Below are positions 1 to 11,887 of a DNA stretch of 64,000 nucleotides, in pieces. Source of the stretch: Chamaecrista fasciculata (Eukaryota; Streptophyta; Magnoliopsida; Fabales; Fabaceae); contig QANZ01049188.1 in NCBI GenBank assembly GCA_003254925.1, positions 300,919-364,918 on the forward strand. The letters run 5' to 3'. The notes beneath the pieces were generated by a model, which did no database searches, was not told the DNA's origin, and saw only the letters and a program-made list of their open reading frames with translations. The translations under genes and the position numbers were made by a program. Position 1 is the first letter of the stretch, and each line of letters opens with the position of its first letter.

Positions 1-643
1 AAACCTCATTTAACAAATTAAAATAGGTGAAAAACTTTATCTTAATAGCAATTTCATTCATAAATTTTATATTAATTTTTAATTTTGTTCTTAATATTTT
101 TTTTTATCAATTTTGTCTATAAAAGTTTTTATTTTAATTGATTTTATCGTTTGTTTTTACTTTAACTAAATATTAACGATAAATTTTACGTGATTAATAA
201 CATGAAATATAAAATTGATACGAAAAAGAAACTCAAATATTAATTCAGATTAAAAAATACGATGAAGTCTGTTGTTAATTTATTATAAAAAGATAGTCAA
301 AGGAGAAAAATGACTAAAATATGAAACACTAAGAATAATATAGAAGTTTTTTTTTTTTGGCCAACGAATAACATAGAAGTTGATGTAAAGTTTAAAAATA
401 AAAATTATACTTATGTCTGATCACAAAAAGGAGTTGAAGAACTGGTGAAATTATTTGGGAAGAGACCTTCAAAATAGAGAGATTCATAAGAGTGGCATGT
501 GAAATTAAATTATTTTGATGCCTAAATTAGAGAGCATTTGGAAGGACAATAGCAAGTGAGCGTGAAAAATTTGTATCTAATCTTTTAAAAGTTTCAAAGA
601 TAGACTTAATTAAATATAGAAAAAGACTTTGAGGCATAGTGTA
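1..643. other. AT-rich intergenic DNA, no gene seen
   Basis: No reading frame of interest, no recognisable repeat boundary and no RNA gene were seen. The stretch is A/T-rich with poly-T runs. Confidence 0.6.
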
Positions 644-1235
644 AAAAACCGGACCGGTCATCAAACCGGTGGAAGGCTCGGGTCACTGGTTCAATGGTTC
701 AACCGCTGGGTTACTAGTTTAACCGGTTGAGCCGGTTTACTTAAAAAATACATTTTCAAATATACATATTCATTAAATACACATTAATATATTGCAATAA
801 TTTAAATATAAAGTAAATATTAAACACTTTAGTACCTTTGGAGCTATTTTGCAATTTTAACCATAACAAGTTTTGTAAAAATAACATATTGACCCCAAAT
901 TTTTTTTAAAGTTTTCATTTTAGTCCATCTATAATATGTATCTAGGGACTAATTTGTAATTTTTTAAAAAAATTTTGGAGTCAATATGTAATTTTGCAAA
1001 CTTTGGCGGGTCAAACCGGTTCACCGGTTGGACCGGTGACTCAGCGGTTCAACTGCAATTCGGTATTTTTTTTTTCCGGACAGGTCTGGGCTTCTGTTCA
1101 CCGGTCGGACTGCCCAATCCGGTCCGGNCAACCCAACCCGCGAACCCAACCCAACCCAGCCCGTAACTGCGGGTTGGGTTGGTTTTTGCGGGTTCGCGAG
1201 CTCGCGGGTCAATATCCTCACCCCTATTAAAACAT
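644..1235. repeat. CCGGTT-rich repeat with decayed insert and assembly gap
   Basis: Positions 644-735 and 1008-1110 carry dense CCGGTT/AACCGG motifs in opposite orientation, as in the arms of a MITE. Between them (about 830-1000) lies a decayed copy of the arms of the fold-back element found at 2335-2765, with shared words such as 'ggagctattttg' and 'caatatgtaattttg'. After the single N at 1128 a different repeat end appears: an inverted GGGTTGGGTT hairpin followed by a terminus reading, on the minus strand, TAGGGGTGAGGATA, which resembles hAT-type MITE ends. The gap therefore seems to join two different repeats. The family assignment is inference. Confidence 0.5.
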
Positions 1236-2334
1236 AATAGATAGATCATTAGAAGTTGTCGTAGACGGGCACGCAGGAGGCCACTCGCTAACCGAGATCA
1301 TCAGTCCAAATATATTCAATACGATTTTTCATAAACATTTGTAGAAATTATTTGTTATATTTAAATCTGATTTTGTATTTGAAAATTCAAAAATTAAGAG
1401 TTCAATAAATTAATTATTTTATTATCTTGTCTAATTTATACCTGAAAATAAAATAAACAATACTCTATCTTTACTTCACCAATACTCTGAAGTCCGAAAA
1501 TTCAAGTATACCAATAGTGGAACTTATCCTTAATACTTTTGACTTCATGCCCCCTTAAAAATAATTGTTGCATGGTGTGAGATTGAGACAGTTTGGAGCT
1601 ATTCTATATATAAAGTTCCACATGTATGTGACGAATGATATTTCCAGTTACTTCGAGTTTTCGACACGTTAAATATGTACTGAAAAATGTTCTCACATTT
1701 AATAGTTACAAGAGAATTACAGACTTTAAGTACTGGTATCATGATAAGAAGAGTATACGACATGGATATTCTATTTGATAAATATAATTCTAAGTTATCT
1801 GCACTTTTGAATTAGTGGATCAGAGACGAAAATGAAAAATATTTTCCTACCAAAAAATATGAAAAATATTTAAGATAATAAAAAGATAGACCAAAAGAAA
1901 AAGAAAAATCCTTCCTTATCGGTTTCGTAGTTTCAATTTCTCTCAAAATCTCAAATTATTGTTTCATCACTGTTTATTTTTTAATGAAAGATGTGAATTA
2001 GACAACAAATTCATTTAGACACTAATGCTTGAATTCCATAAAATACCATGGGTTTCAACTTATGAATATATTACATTGTTTTGTTTTAAAAAAAAAGACT
2101 TTAGATTTACTAAAACGTCTTATTCTTAAAAGAATTAAGTAATAAGACTTTCCATGACCTTATCTCAATTCATCACACTCAATAATTTCATCACTATATA
2201 TATTGATATACATGAGAAACTAACGAACTCTCATATATCTATGAGAATTTGGCTTTGAGGAAAATAAGGTTATGTTTTGTAAATTGGAGGAAGAATAATT
2301 TGTTGAAAGAATACCATGTCAAATTATAATTTTT
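1236..2334. other. Intergenic DNA, nothing recognised
   Basis: AT-rich sequence without a convincing coding frame, RNA gene or repeat boundary. Confidence 0.6.
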
Positions 2335-2765
2335 AGGGTAAATTACACTTTGGTACCCTGTGGTTTGACCCTATTTCACTTTGGTACCCTGTGGTTTGAA
2401 ACTTGACACTTTGGTACCCTGTGGTATTCTCCATTAACACTTTGGTACCCTTTGGAGCTATTTTGTAATTTTAACCATAACAAATTTTGCAAAAATTACA
2501 TATTGACCCCAAAAAATTTTCAAAAAATTACAAATAGGTCCCTGGATACATATTATATAAGGACTAAAATGAAAAATTTAAAATTTTTTGGGGTCAATAT
2601 GTAATTTTTGTAAAATTTATTATGGTTAAAATTACAAAATAGCTCCAAAGGGTACCAAAGTGTTAATGGAGAATACCACAGGGTACCAAAGTGTCAAGTT
2701 TCAAACCACAGGGTACCAAAGTGAAATAGGGTCAAACCACAGGGTACCAAAATGTAATTTACCCT
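2335..2765. mobile_element. 431-bp fold-back MITE with near-perfect long arms
   Basis: The element starts AGGGTAAATTACA and ends with the reverse complement TGTAATTTACCCT. The two arms are almost fully complementary over about 210 bp each, so the whole unit folds into one hairpin. The arms contain four spaced copies of 'tttggtaccctgtgg' and its variants. It is flanked on both sides by AATTTTT (2328-2334 and 2766-2772), a plausible 7-bp target duplication, although the low complexity and ambiguous end leave the exact size open. Related arms occur at about 830-1000, 48230-48420 and 61138-61262. It has no coding capacity. A Mutator-like origin is possible but unproven. Confidence 0.8.
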
Positions 2766-2858
2766 AATTTTTAAATAGATATTCAATACATTTTTTGTTA
2801 ATACTAGATGATATCTTTTTTGTCAAGTACAGTATAAACAAAAATACAGAAAAATAAT

Positions 2859-3296
2859 TCAACCCCTCCCTAACATCAATAACAAGTTAACAACACTAGA
2901 CAAAACATCAACTAACGAAGGTGGGGGCTTTGCAACCCATCCAAGAGGACCCATCTTCGTATCAGACAAATTGGCAAGACAATCAGCTGCCAAGTTAACG
3001 GATCTAAGGATCCAACTAAAGCTACAACCATCTAAAGAACTGGAAACACAAAAAAAACCAGACCAGATCGATGCCGTGAGATTCCAGATCCAAAACGCCG
3101 CCGCCACAAAACCCGCCGCAGAAAACAAACAGACACGAGCAGAGAGCACACAGATTTGGGAAGGACAACTGCCGAAAACACCTAAACTTGAAAACCACCG
3201 TCGCAGAAAACACACAGAAAAGAGCACTGCCATAGAAGGCCAAAGCTGGGAAGCGCTGCCAATAAACCTAATATGAAATAGGATGAAATCTCTCAT
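2859..3296 (-). pseudogene. Non-LTR retrotransposon RNase H-like remnant
   Basis: The minus strand has an open frame of about 145 residues. Its C-terminal half, around SWILRSVNLAADCLANLS, resembles the RNase H-like tail found at the end of plant LINE polyproteins, where a hydrophobic-R-x-x-N-x-x-A-D-x-L-A pattern is typical. The N-terminal part shows no domain and is rich in F, W, S and C. No reverse transcriptase is adjacent, so this looks like a 5'-truncated, decayed fragment. It could be a chance frame, but the A-D-x-L-A context argues against that. Confidence 0.45.
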
Positions 3297-5461
3297 GAAA
3301 GAGAGAGGTAGTCCCTCATGGAAAGGGATTTGAGGGAGAATTCGACTCTCATGAGAGAGAGATTTTTTGAGGCGCTTAGGGTTTGCTATGATAAAGACAA
3401 AAGATAAGGTGTTATGAGTTCCAAAACAATCAAATTGTATATATCTTATTGTTTACAAATAAGAGACTATTCTAATCGTAAGAGTATGGGTTAATGATTT
3501 CTTCACTCAATCCTTTAATTACATGATTTAGATATGAAAAATATTATGTACACCAGTCATTAATTCTTAAATAGAAGATTTGCAACAAAATATTAGTCAT
3601 TGTTAAAGGCAATAGATGTTTTAGTTTAACGATTAATTCTTAAAAAATATAACATAATTTAAATAAATTTTGTCTATGTCAATATATTATTTTTTTATTC
3701 AAATGATGAACATCAAATACGAAATAATATGCTTAATAAACCTATAAATATCTACAAAATTCGCATTATTAGTTTATTACCCAATATTTGATTGCTGGAA
3801 TGGTGGGGCTTAAAAAGTGGATAACATTCTTTTTGGACTCATGTGTGAGTAGGTATGTTACCTGATTTGCGGGCTTTTTCTAATGATCATATTTGTTTTC
3901 AAATATTAGAAATCTTTGATGATAGCAATTTGATGTGGTTGCATTTGTTTGTCCATAGGCCAATAAATTTATTTAATGCCAAACATTTCATTTTCTCTCC
4001 AGTGAGGCACTATACCAACCTACAGTCAACTCTGAGAGCTACTGGAGCCATTTTCACCATTAAAATTCTGAAATTAGTTTCTTCAGAGACTTTTTCATAT
4101 AATTAATTACTTACAATTAATGGAAAAGAAATATTTATTGCACTGAAACAATCAATATTTGCCAAGCATTCAAATAAAAGCTAACCAAGTATGTTACTTT
4201 CCGGTGTGGCCAAATGTTTAATCAAAGTTATAGATTTTTTCTAAAAGAAATTAAATCAAAGATCATAGATTAATTAGTTCTAAAATGAAAATTTGTAGAA
4301 CCCTCTTTTGTTAAAGTTCACTCCTAACACCTTCAATGCCATGGTTGAAAGATATTCATTTTTATTACCAAAAAAAAGAAGATATTCATTTTGTTCTTTT
4401 TTTTTAATCTTTTAACTTTTTTTTTCAAAATTGAATTAACTATTGGAAGAGATATATTTGGATAGAGGGTCAAAGAGGAGTGACAAAGAATAGAATAACT
4501 TAAGCTTAATTTATATTTGAATGAATAAATGAGGATAAAATGAAATGGCAAAGAAAGACTTCCCAAACCCTTTCTTAAGTACCTTTAGAAAAAAAAAAAA
4601 CTCTTTTTAACCATTAAAATAATATTTTTTCGTAATACTTGTGTTACAAGACTTAATTCACCATAAAAAAAGTTTTTTTAAAGAAGAAGATTGACTCAAC
4701 CTATATATATATATATATATAATATAGCTTCTCAACCCTTTAATTAAGTGATGTGAGATTTCAACACGTCCCCTCATGTCCCATATTTAAGTGTGAAGCT
4801 AATGAGTTATCTCTAAGGTAGCCATAGAAAGGTCCATCCATCCACACATATCCAGACTCACTTCAATATCATGTTACGAGGTCTAACTCACTCCAAAAAT
4901 ATTTTGGAGTGGAGAAGATTGTTTCAACCCATATACGCAGCTTATCAGTCATTTAACAACTTGTATACGTGTTTTTCAAATAAATCTTTAGTCACAATCA
5001 CAAATTGAAACATCAGAATGTGTAATTGTCATTAGTGTCTTCAAAAGAGCAATAGTATTCCCTAATATATATGTATGTGTGTGGTGTTATCTTGTATCTT
5101 GTATTCTATATAATGGAAACAACTAGCTAGCTGGTATGCAATACGTTAACACGCGTAGCAACATGTGCAATTCCTTATTTTCTCGGCATTTTCCTAAAGC
5201 TTCTCTTTAATTTTTCAATTTTCATCTTTTTGACTTGGATTGGAAATGATTCGAATTTGATACGATTGAGATGTGCCTTCCAACTTTTCTGTGTTTTCTC
5301 AACTTTCTGCGAACATGACATTGAGATATATTCTTCCATTGATAATGACCTTTTCAGGTTGAAAAGTTACAAAATTTTCTTATGATTCTCCATTGCTCCA
5401 TCATCCTATGGTATTATTTTTTTTGTTTATTATTATAATTGGATACATATCTTGACTCTTA
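3297..5461. other. AT-rich intergenic DNA with a decayed repeat near 4.6-4.95 kb
   Basis: No gene is supported. An 83-codon open frame near 3855-4106 has no recognisable similarity. Around 4640-4960 two diverged direct copies of a segment occur ('acaagacttaattcac' against 'acgaggtctaactcac', each followed by 'agaagattg'), separated by a (TA)n run at about 4700-4721. The phrase 'tttcaacacgtcccctcatg' inside it is typical of dispersed plant repeats. I could not classify it. Confidence 0.5.
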
Positions 5462-6078
5462 GCCCCAGTTCGTTTGCGCTTTGATTATAATCTGCTCTGA
5501 TTATAATCATAATAAGCATGTTCGTTTGCGATTTTTTTCTGATTAAATTATAATCATGATTTTTTTATAATCATACACACTCAATTACACTTATACCCCT
5601 ATATATATACCTATAGTTACCTATATTCTACTAAATTCACTCACCAATCACAAAGGATAAAATGGTCATTTACCTTAATATTGGGCCATGTTGTAATTAC
5701 TTATTATTATGTTGGACTAAACTGTTATTTTGCCCAAATGGTTTAGGGTTCAAATTGATATTTTAGCATTTTTCTCTCTCTATCTTCTCTTTCGTCCTTC
5801 TGGTTCCACCCTCTCTCTCTCTATATATATATATATATATCCCTCTCTCTCTCTCCCTCTCTCCAAATATCGCACACGAGATGAGAAAGAAAAAAAATAG
5901 AGGAAATGAACGAACCGGGTACGATTTGAAATTGGACTGAAAATTCACTAAGCTAAAATAGTCCCAAAATGAAATTGGACTGAAAACGAACCAGTACGAT
6001 ATGAAATTGGTCCCAAAACAAACCGGGTACGATTTGTGATGCCAGAGTAGACGAGCTGTGATGCCGCGTCCATGGCAG

Positions 6079-6160
<82 letters not shown>

Positions 6161-6199
6161 NCAGAGCAGATTTTATTATAAGCGCAAACGAACTGAGCC
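5462..6199. mobile_element. GA-rich MITE with 'CAGTTCGTTTGCGC' termini
   Basis: The left end GCCCCAGTTCGTTTGCGCTT and the right end, read on the minus strand, GGCTCAGTTCGTTTGCGCTT form terminal inverted repeats. The inverted similarity continues to a shared 'tctgctctg'. The flanking trinucleotides are TTA (5459-5461) and TCA (6200-6202), an imperfect match to the TWA duplication of PIF/Harbinger elements. The interior holds a (CT)n/(TA)n tract at about 5811-5870, three tandem-like 'acgatttgaaattgg/acgatatgaaattgg' units at about 5918-6040, and a long (GA)n tract interrupted by an assembly gap at 6161. No transposase is present. The superfamily is inferred. Confidence 0.65.
6083..6160. repeat. 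(GA)n microsatellite ending at an assembly gap
   Basis: About 78 bp of uninterrupted GA repeat stops at the single N at 6161. The true repeat length is unknown, because the gap probably hides more units. Confidence 0.9.
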
Positions 6200-7218
6200 T
6201 CAAGGCTTAGGCTTGTGGGATGACAATTGGCATGAATATTTTAGATAACTGACAATGTTTACTTAAAAATACATTAGATATTTGATGAATATCAAATATA
6301 ATGTACATCAAAACATTATAATATATATGTATTAATATATTTAATATATATTAAAATTAATAATTTTTACTAGTATAAAAAAGAGTAAACTAATGATTTG
6401 ATATCTGAAAGATTGTCGAGTTGACAATTCGATCCTTAAAAGATTAAAATGTTCAATTTAGCTCCCGAAAGATCAAAACAATATATTTATTACTTCTTTT
6501 TATGGACTAAATAATCAACTCAATAATCTTTCATGAACATATTATTAGTTTATTCTATGAAAAATTGATTACCAAATATCAAGTATCGGGAATAAAACAC
6601 CTAATATTCCAATATTCATATTTTTTTAACAGTTCTAATATTGGAATATGAACTTCATGTATTGAATATTTCGAGATTAGATCATCTGTATTTCTTATGA
6701 AAATGTAGAAAATCCAACTTCAAAATAGAATTCAATATAAATAACATTTTCCAACTTCGAAATAGAATTAAAATATAAATAGTGAAAAAAAAGTTGTGAA
6801 TACGTGCCCATGTAATGTGACCAAAAAGAAAAAATCTATAGGATCAATAGATAATTGACCCAAAAAACTAGTTAATGATGGGCCATTTCAGTGATCTTCA
6901 ACAGGACAAAACAAAATGGGCTTCAATATAGGCCCACTAAAGGAAATTTCTAGCAGGTTCAGTTCGAGAACACAATAAACTATCAACTATGAAGACGATA
7001 CTGAATAATTTTCTCTGTGATGATACACTGATAATCAGATCTTTGTAATATGGCTTCTGTAATTCTGTGGAACAAAAAAAAAAGTACGTGAAGAAAGAAC
7101 CACTCAATCCACAGTCCAAACATATTGCCAAACAAAAATTGCAACATTTCAAGTTTAAAGCAGAATTTTGACACTAATAGTCATAATAGCATACATAGTG
7201 ATTAGCTCAAAAGTAGCC
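6200..7218. other. Downstream flank of the fucosyltransferase gene
   Basis: AT-rich DNA containing a decayed fold-back ('gttgacaattcgatcctt' near 6420 and a degenerate inverse near 6520). The segment from roughly 6950 to 7218 is presumably the 3' UTR of the minus-strand fucosyltransferase gene. No other gene was seen. Confidence 0.5.
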
Positions 7219-9440
7219 TTAATTATCAACAAGCTTCAGACCCCAGCTCATATCCTCACAGTGCCTTACATGTGGAACAAGTACACCTGTGTCAATTCCT
7301 CTCTTAGCCTTGCAGTCATAGAAGGGAGGTGCATGGAAGCACGGCTCCATCGACATGGCACGCTGGCAAGGAGGATCCGGGGCGGTTCGATTCTCCGGCT
7401 TGTACAGTATCCACGGCTTCAAACCTCCGAGCCCTTGAGCCACATACCCAAAAGTTGACCATGAGCTAGTAACCAGCACATCAGTTAAGCTTAAGAGATA
7501 CATTTCTGCCAAGGCTTTCTGGTTGTGCATTTGCTTCTCTGTTTGTTGATATTCTTCATGGCTTGGCTGGAAAATACTAACCACTTCTCCAGTCACAGTA
7601 GGATATTCCCAATACACGTTTCTTACCTTTTCGAAATATCCAGAGCTCAAAGATGTCATCAGGACGGCTTTCGAGTTTTTCTTTTTCTCAGATGAACTTG
7701 TAATAATATCTTGCTGCTTGTTTACATCAGGCAAAAGATTCTCTTTCAAAGTACAGGATAAGATTTGATCCAATACATGTTGAAATGGGCCTGCTCCTAT
7801 GTCAAACACTCTAATCTGGATGCCTAATCTTTCATCCGCTTTCGCTAAATAAGCTTGGTAGTATCTGGTAACAAGTCCCCACACCCTATTGGTAGGGTGG
7901 AGTAGATATCTACCCAGAAAATGGAAAATTGTTTCTTTCTTTGGGAAGAGATCATGCAGTTCCTGCTCAAAAGATGGCATTAAGAATAGAGATGGGACAA
8001 AGTAATTATCTGTTTTCATCACTAACCAAGGTATTTTGTCAAGATAACCTTGTTCTTCGTCGCAGAAGAATAGCTTATCTTCATCATCATAATCATGGAC
8101 TAGATGAAGATAGACAAAAGATGGCACCGTGGAATTTGTAACCGATTTATCTTTCAGCATCTTCCCATAACAGTGAGGAGAATGCTGATTGAAATCATGC
8201 ATTTGAGTGTTAAGGGGGAAGTCGGGAGGGAGAAACCAAGAAACTTCAGGAAATGGTTCACAGAAGAGATCAATCATATCGGCTCCAGGATCAACCAGTA
8301 GGACACGGTTTGTGAGTAGAGCATAAAGAAATGCAGAAGCTAAGGTCAATATCCTATTCCCTAACCCGCTAAACGAAATCCAAACTACATATTTACAGTC
8401 TGAGGACCCCGAAAAATGACCAGATTTGAGTTCTTTCACTGTTTTGTTATAAGATTCAGTATAAGGCCCACATTGTTTGTGGAGAACTTCGTATTTTCTT
8501 AACCGAGAAACGAGGTAAGAAGAAGGCTTTCCTGATAGTCCTTTGCCAAACAAGGTAGACTGATACCTGCTTAGACAAGATCTTTCATCAAATCCAGCAG
8601 AAAGAAGACCACCTAGGAGTTCATCTTTTGGAAACTCACCAAAAATAGAGGCATCTTTGTTCAAACCTGGATCAGAAAATAGCATATATTCCATTACATG
8701 ACTAGAGTTTCTGAGGTCAGCAGGAATAAAAAACAGCGGAGGAAGTTTCACAATTGGATCAAAAGAAATCCTTGAAGATGATGATGCTTTGATTTATCAA
8801 AAGAATTAGCATATGTAATGCAGATATAGTATCAAACAATATCAAAAACCCTAAAATGCAAAATACAGGGCCGAAAAGGGGAAGCAGGATATCAGTTAGA
8901 TAAATATTTTTCTTTTGGATCTAACTTTCCTTTTTTACTTACTATGAAGAATTTGCCTTAAAAGGGGAATTAAAATGCATGTGCAAGTAAAATTTATCAT
9001 TACTTTCCTTTTTCTTTGTTTTCTTTTAACTAAATCCAGCAATGTAGTTTACTAGTGGACAGCTTAAAAAGCCCTACTTTCATAATTTTTTTCAAAGATC
9101 ACTATCAGCAAATTAGCCCTGACCCAAAAGAGAAACCAGTAATGCAACCTCAAGAATGAACTAAAACACGCATGAATCAATTCGCAATGTATGTAATACC
9201 TTGAGTTTGAAAAAAAGTAGTGGGAGATGATTCGGCGATACCATCTGAAGGGGGGTCTCGAAGAACCACCGAAACTGAAAACAGTACGGAGAAGAGCATC
9301 AAACAAAGCACGAAGAACCCCATCAATTGCATCAAATTAAGCCCACATTTCCTGTTGGAATCCCTCAAAACGAAGCCTCGTGCGTCCAAATCTGAGAGAT
9401 TCTCTGCGTCATCTTCCGGATTCTTATTGAACCTCTTCAT
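7219..9440 (-). CDS. FUT1: Xyloglucan galactoside 2-alpha-L-fucosyltransferase (GT37, FUT1-like)
   Basis: Predicted Golgi type II membrane enzyme that adds the terminal alpha-1,2-fucose to the galactosyl residue of xyloglucan side chains. Two exons on the minus strand: 9440-9200 and 8786-7219, joined in phase (G|CA), give 602 residues, slightly longer than Arabidopsis FUT1. Residues about 37-59 form one hydrophobic anchor after a short basic cytosolic tail. The GT37 signature GLGNRILTLASAFLYAL starts near residue 221, the GDP-fucose-binding motif IQIRVFD is at about 403-409, and SSWSTFGYVAQGLGG lies near 526. The ATG at 9440 is chosen because nothing in frame upstream is an ATG. The 413-bp intron follows the membrane anchor, as is usual for the family. 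The exact paralogue (FUT1 versus other GT37 members acting on arabinogalactan proteins) is inferred, so orthology should be checked. Confidence 0.92.
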
Positions 9441-9459
9441 CGTACCCACAAATCCTCAT
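9424..9459 (-). promoter_or_regulatory. Upstream ORF overlapping the FUT start codon
   Basis: An ATG at 9459-9457, 19 nt upstream of the fucosyltransferase start and in another frame, opens an 11-codon reading frame that ends with TAA at 9426-9424, inside the main coding sequence. If the transcript begins upstream, as the 5' flank suggests, ribosomes starting there would terminate past the main AUG, which could lower translation. The sequence shows the overlap directly; the regulatory effect is inferred. Confidence 0.5.
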
Positions 9460-10087
9460 CTGGGTATAGAGTGTTGGAATGGAGAGTGAGTGAGTGAGCG
9501 CAAGAGACAGTGATTATAGAGCGTGTCGTTATGTGATAAATTTGCTACACTTGGGTTAGCGTGAAAGAGAAAGAAAGGGTTTTTAATAATTTGGTTTGAT
9601 CGTGGTGTGTTGTGTTCTCCCCTAATTTTCAATACTAGAAAATGGTTGTCGGTGGTAACTACTACGTCGTGCTGATGGGAGGAGAACCACTACTACTGCT
9701 ACGTTTGACTACGAGTAATTTTCTGATATAAAGATTTGAAATTTATATCGTCAAAACTCCATTTTGATCCTTGAGTTATAAGATGAATTTTGTTCAAGAA
9801 AGCCTCCAAACTATTCTTTTATTCTATCAACTCATTTATTATGAAATATATGAAAAAGAAATTGTCTAAATCATGTATCCAACTAAGAGATAATGACATA
9901 GACAAAAGAATATCACCATTGAGATTAATGGTGGAATAAGTAAAAAATTTTAAAAACTAAAATAGAACAAAAAATAATTTAAGGATCAAAACAAAATTTA
10001 TCCTATAATCCGTTGATCAAAATGAGGTTTTGACCAATATTTATATATGATTTCTGAGGGAGAACATCTACTATTTGGAATTGCGAA
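9460..10087. other. Upstream flank of FUT, no gene
   Basis: Presumed promoter and 5' UTR of the minus-strand fucosyltransferase near 9460-9650, then AT-rich DNA. No clear TATA element was assigned. Confidence 0.45.
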
Positions 10088-10378
10088 AACCTACTTTTTG
10101 GTCCCTGAATTATTATTGAGTCAATGATTTAGTCCTTGAATTATAGGATAATACAAATCAGTCTCTAAATTTTATACCACCGTCAATTTTTTGGTTCTTG
10201 AATTGTAGAAAAATACGAATCAGTCTCTGAATTTCGGTAGTAATTCGTATTTTTCTATAATTCAGGGACCAAAAGGTTGACGGTAATATAAAATTTAGGG
10301 ATTGATTTGTATTTTTTTTTACAATTTAGGGACTAAATTGTTGATTCAGTAACAATTCAGGGACCAAAAAGTAGGTTA
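10088..10378. mobile_element. Fold-back MITE ('ctactttttggtccc' family)
   Basis: The left arm starts AACCTACTTTTTGGTCCC and the right arm ends GGGACCAAAAAGTAGGTT. Both arms contain 'gactgattcgtatttt'-like words in inverse order and pair over most of the 290 bp. The same arms bound the larger element at 52062-53128. No clear target duplication and no coding capacity. Confidence 0.7.
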
Positions 10379-10739
10379 TCTCATTTTGAATTCCTGTGGT
10401 GACACTGTTGAGCTTTCTATTCTAGGTAGTTTATTTATTTATTTTTTTGGCCTGACTAGGTAGTTTATTTATGTACCTCGAATCTTTGTCCATTGGCATG
10501 GCACTGAAGTTACTCCTCCAAGTTTATCTTAATAGTGCGTGCTTGTCCAAACTACTTTCTCATCCATGATGGTATCGAATTTAGTGTTAATGTGTTATTC
10601 CTTCTTTCGAGTATGAAACTATGAATTCGACTCTACGCAGTTCAATACAGGCTTGATTGAAAAGCCAACCCAGTCTTACGTATTCAAGAAATTCCTTCTA
10701 ATTAGTAAATTCACCGTTCATTTATTTATTTATTTTTTT
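10379..10739. other. Intergenic DNA, nothing recognised
   Basis: Contains TTTA repeats near 10429-10442 and 10720-10738. No gene or RNA signal was seen. Confidence 0.5.
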
Positions 10740-10797
10740 GCAAAAACCCTTTCGTGCTCTTTGCGGTGATTTTTAGTTATGCCCCTAACGTTTTATT

Positions 10798-11188
10798 TGT
10801 TGGGGATTTCTCACGATAATTTCGAGTCGCATCTCTAGGACACTGTCCTGAAGAGACATTCCGGTATCCCACTGATTAGAAACCGGCACTCTCACAGGAT
10901 TAAACGAAATCTTCCTCAATGTCACACAAAGAGAGATACAGAATAGCAAAAGAAAAGTTAGAGACTGATACAAAAGAGAGAGGCTGTTCATTATTTAGAA
11001 ACTATGGTTCTCATGTATATATATAAAGTCTAATAAAATATTTATTTAATTATAATAATTAATAAAATATTTATTAATTATAATAATAAATAAAATAATA
11101 TAACAAAAATAACTTCAACCCTCATATCTCTTTTGTGTAGGCAATGTAGGCTTATTTTACACACTCAATATTAGACTTGGGTCCAACA
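10798..11188 (-). repeat. 3' LTR of the Copia element
   Basis: 391 bp, beginning TGTTGGGGATTTCTCACG and ending GGGTCCAACA on the plus strand. It differs from its partner at 14705-15113 by scattered substitutions and by lacking a short AT-rich duplication, so the insertion is not recent. Confidence 0.9.
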
Positions 11189-11887
11189 AGCCCCCACATG
11201 TGTAAAATAAAGAACCACATTTCTCATAAGTCTCACCCATGGGCATAACCATTGTATCTAGTGTCTTTCTGACTATGAACTAGACCTAGACCAATAACAC
11301 ATAGTACATAGAGTAGTCAGTGAAGCCTGCTTCTATGAACCAACTACTCTTGTTGTATACTAGAGGCATTAAGAGTCAGATTATACCCCCACATTTCTGC
11401 TATTAACGACGTTTTTGCGCGTTACAACGGCCGTGCGCGTGCCTGTTTCATAATGAATGCTCTAGAGATTTCGCCAGAATCTCATAGGAGCGGCCCCACT
11501 CCATATTCATCGAGGTGATTTCAATAAAGTGTATCTGCACTTATACACGATCTCGTAGGAATATGAAATTATTAAGTACCTATGTACAACCTCACAAAAA
11601 ATGCAGTATAGCACTATCACACACCATAGGAAGGGATATTTTAATTTAGTGCTACCAGAATTAACAGACGACTTGTTCTTCCCATTAAACCTTATTCATG
11701 GGATCACCAATCACAAAGCTTGGGTTGCCATCGTGGTTAATTTCAAGTTGGCTTAAATCCCATTCCCCTCGATGTTTCAAAAATTTGTTTCCTCCCAAGA
11801 GGCTTTGTTAACGGATCCGCAAGATTCACACTTGATTTTACATAATCAATTGAGATTGCACAATCTTTTAGCAGCTGCCTCACAATA

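Noticed and set aside
3855..4106. 83-codon plus-strand frame
   Set aside because: No similarity recognised, no gene context, AT-rich surroundings; chance frame likely.
5763..6203. 146-codon minus-strand frame rich in Leu-Ser and Arg-Glu repeats
   Set aside because: Produced by the (GA)n and (CT)n tracts of a MITE and runs across an assembly gap; no domain.
9441..9449. Three-codon N-terminal extension of the fucosyltransferase
   Set aside because: It would begin with GTG; the first in-frame ATG is at 9440.
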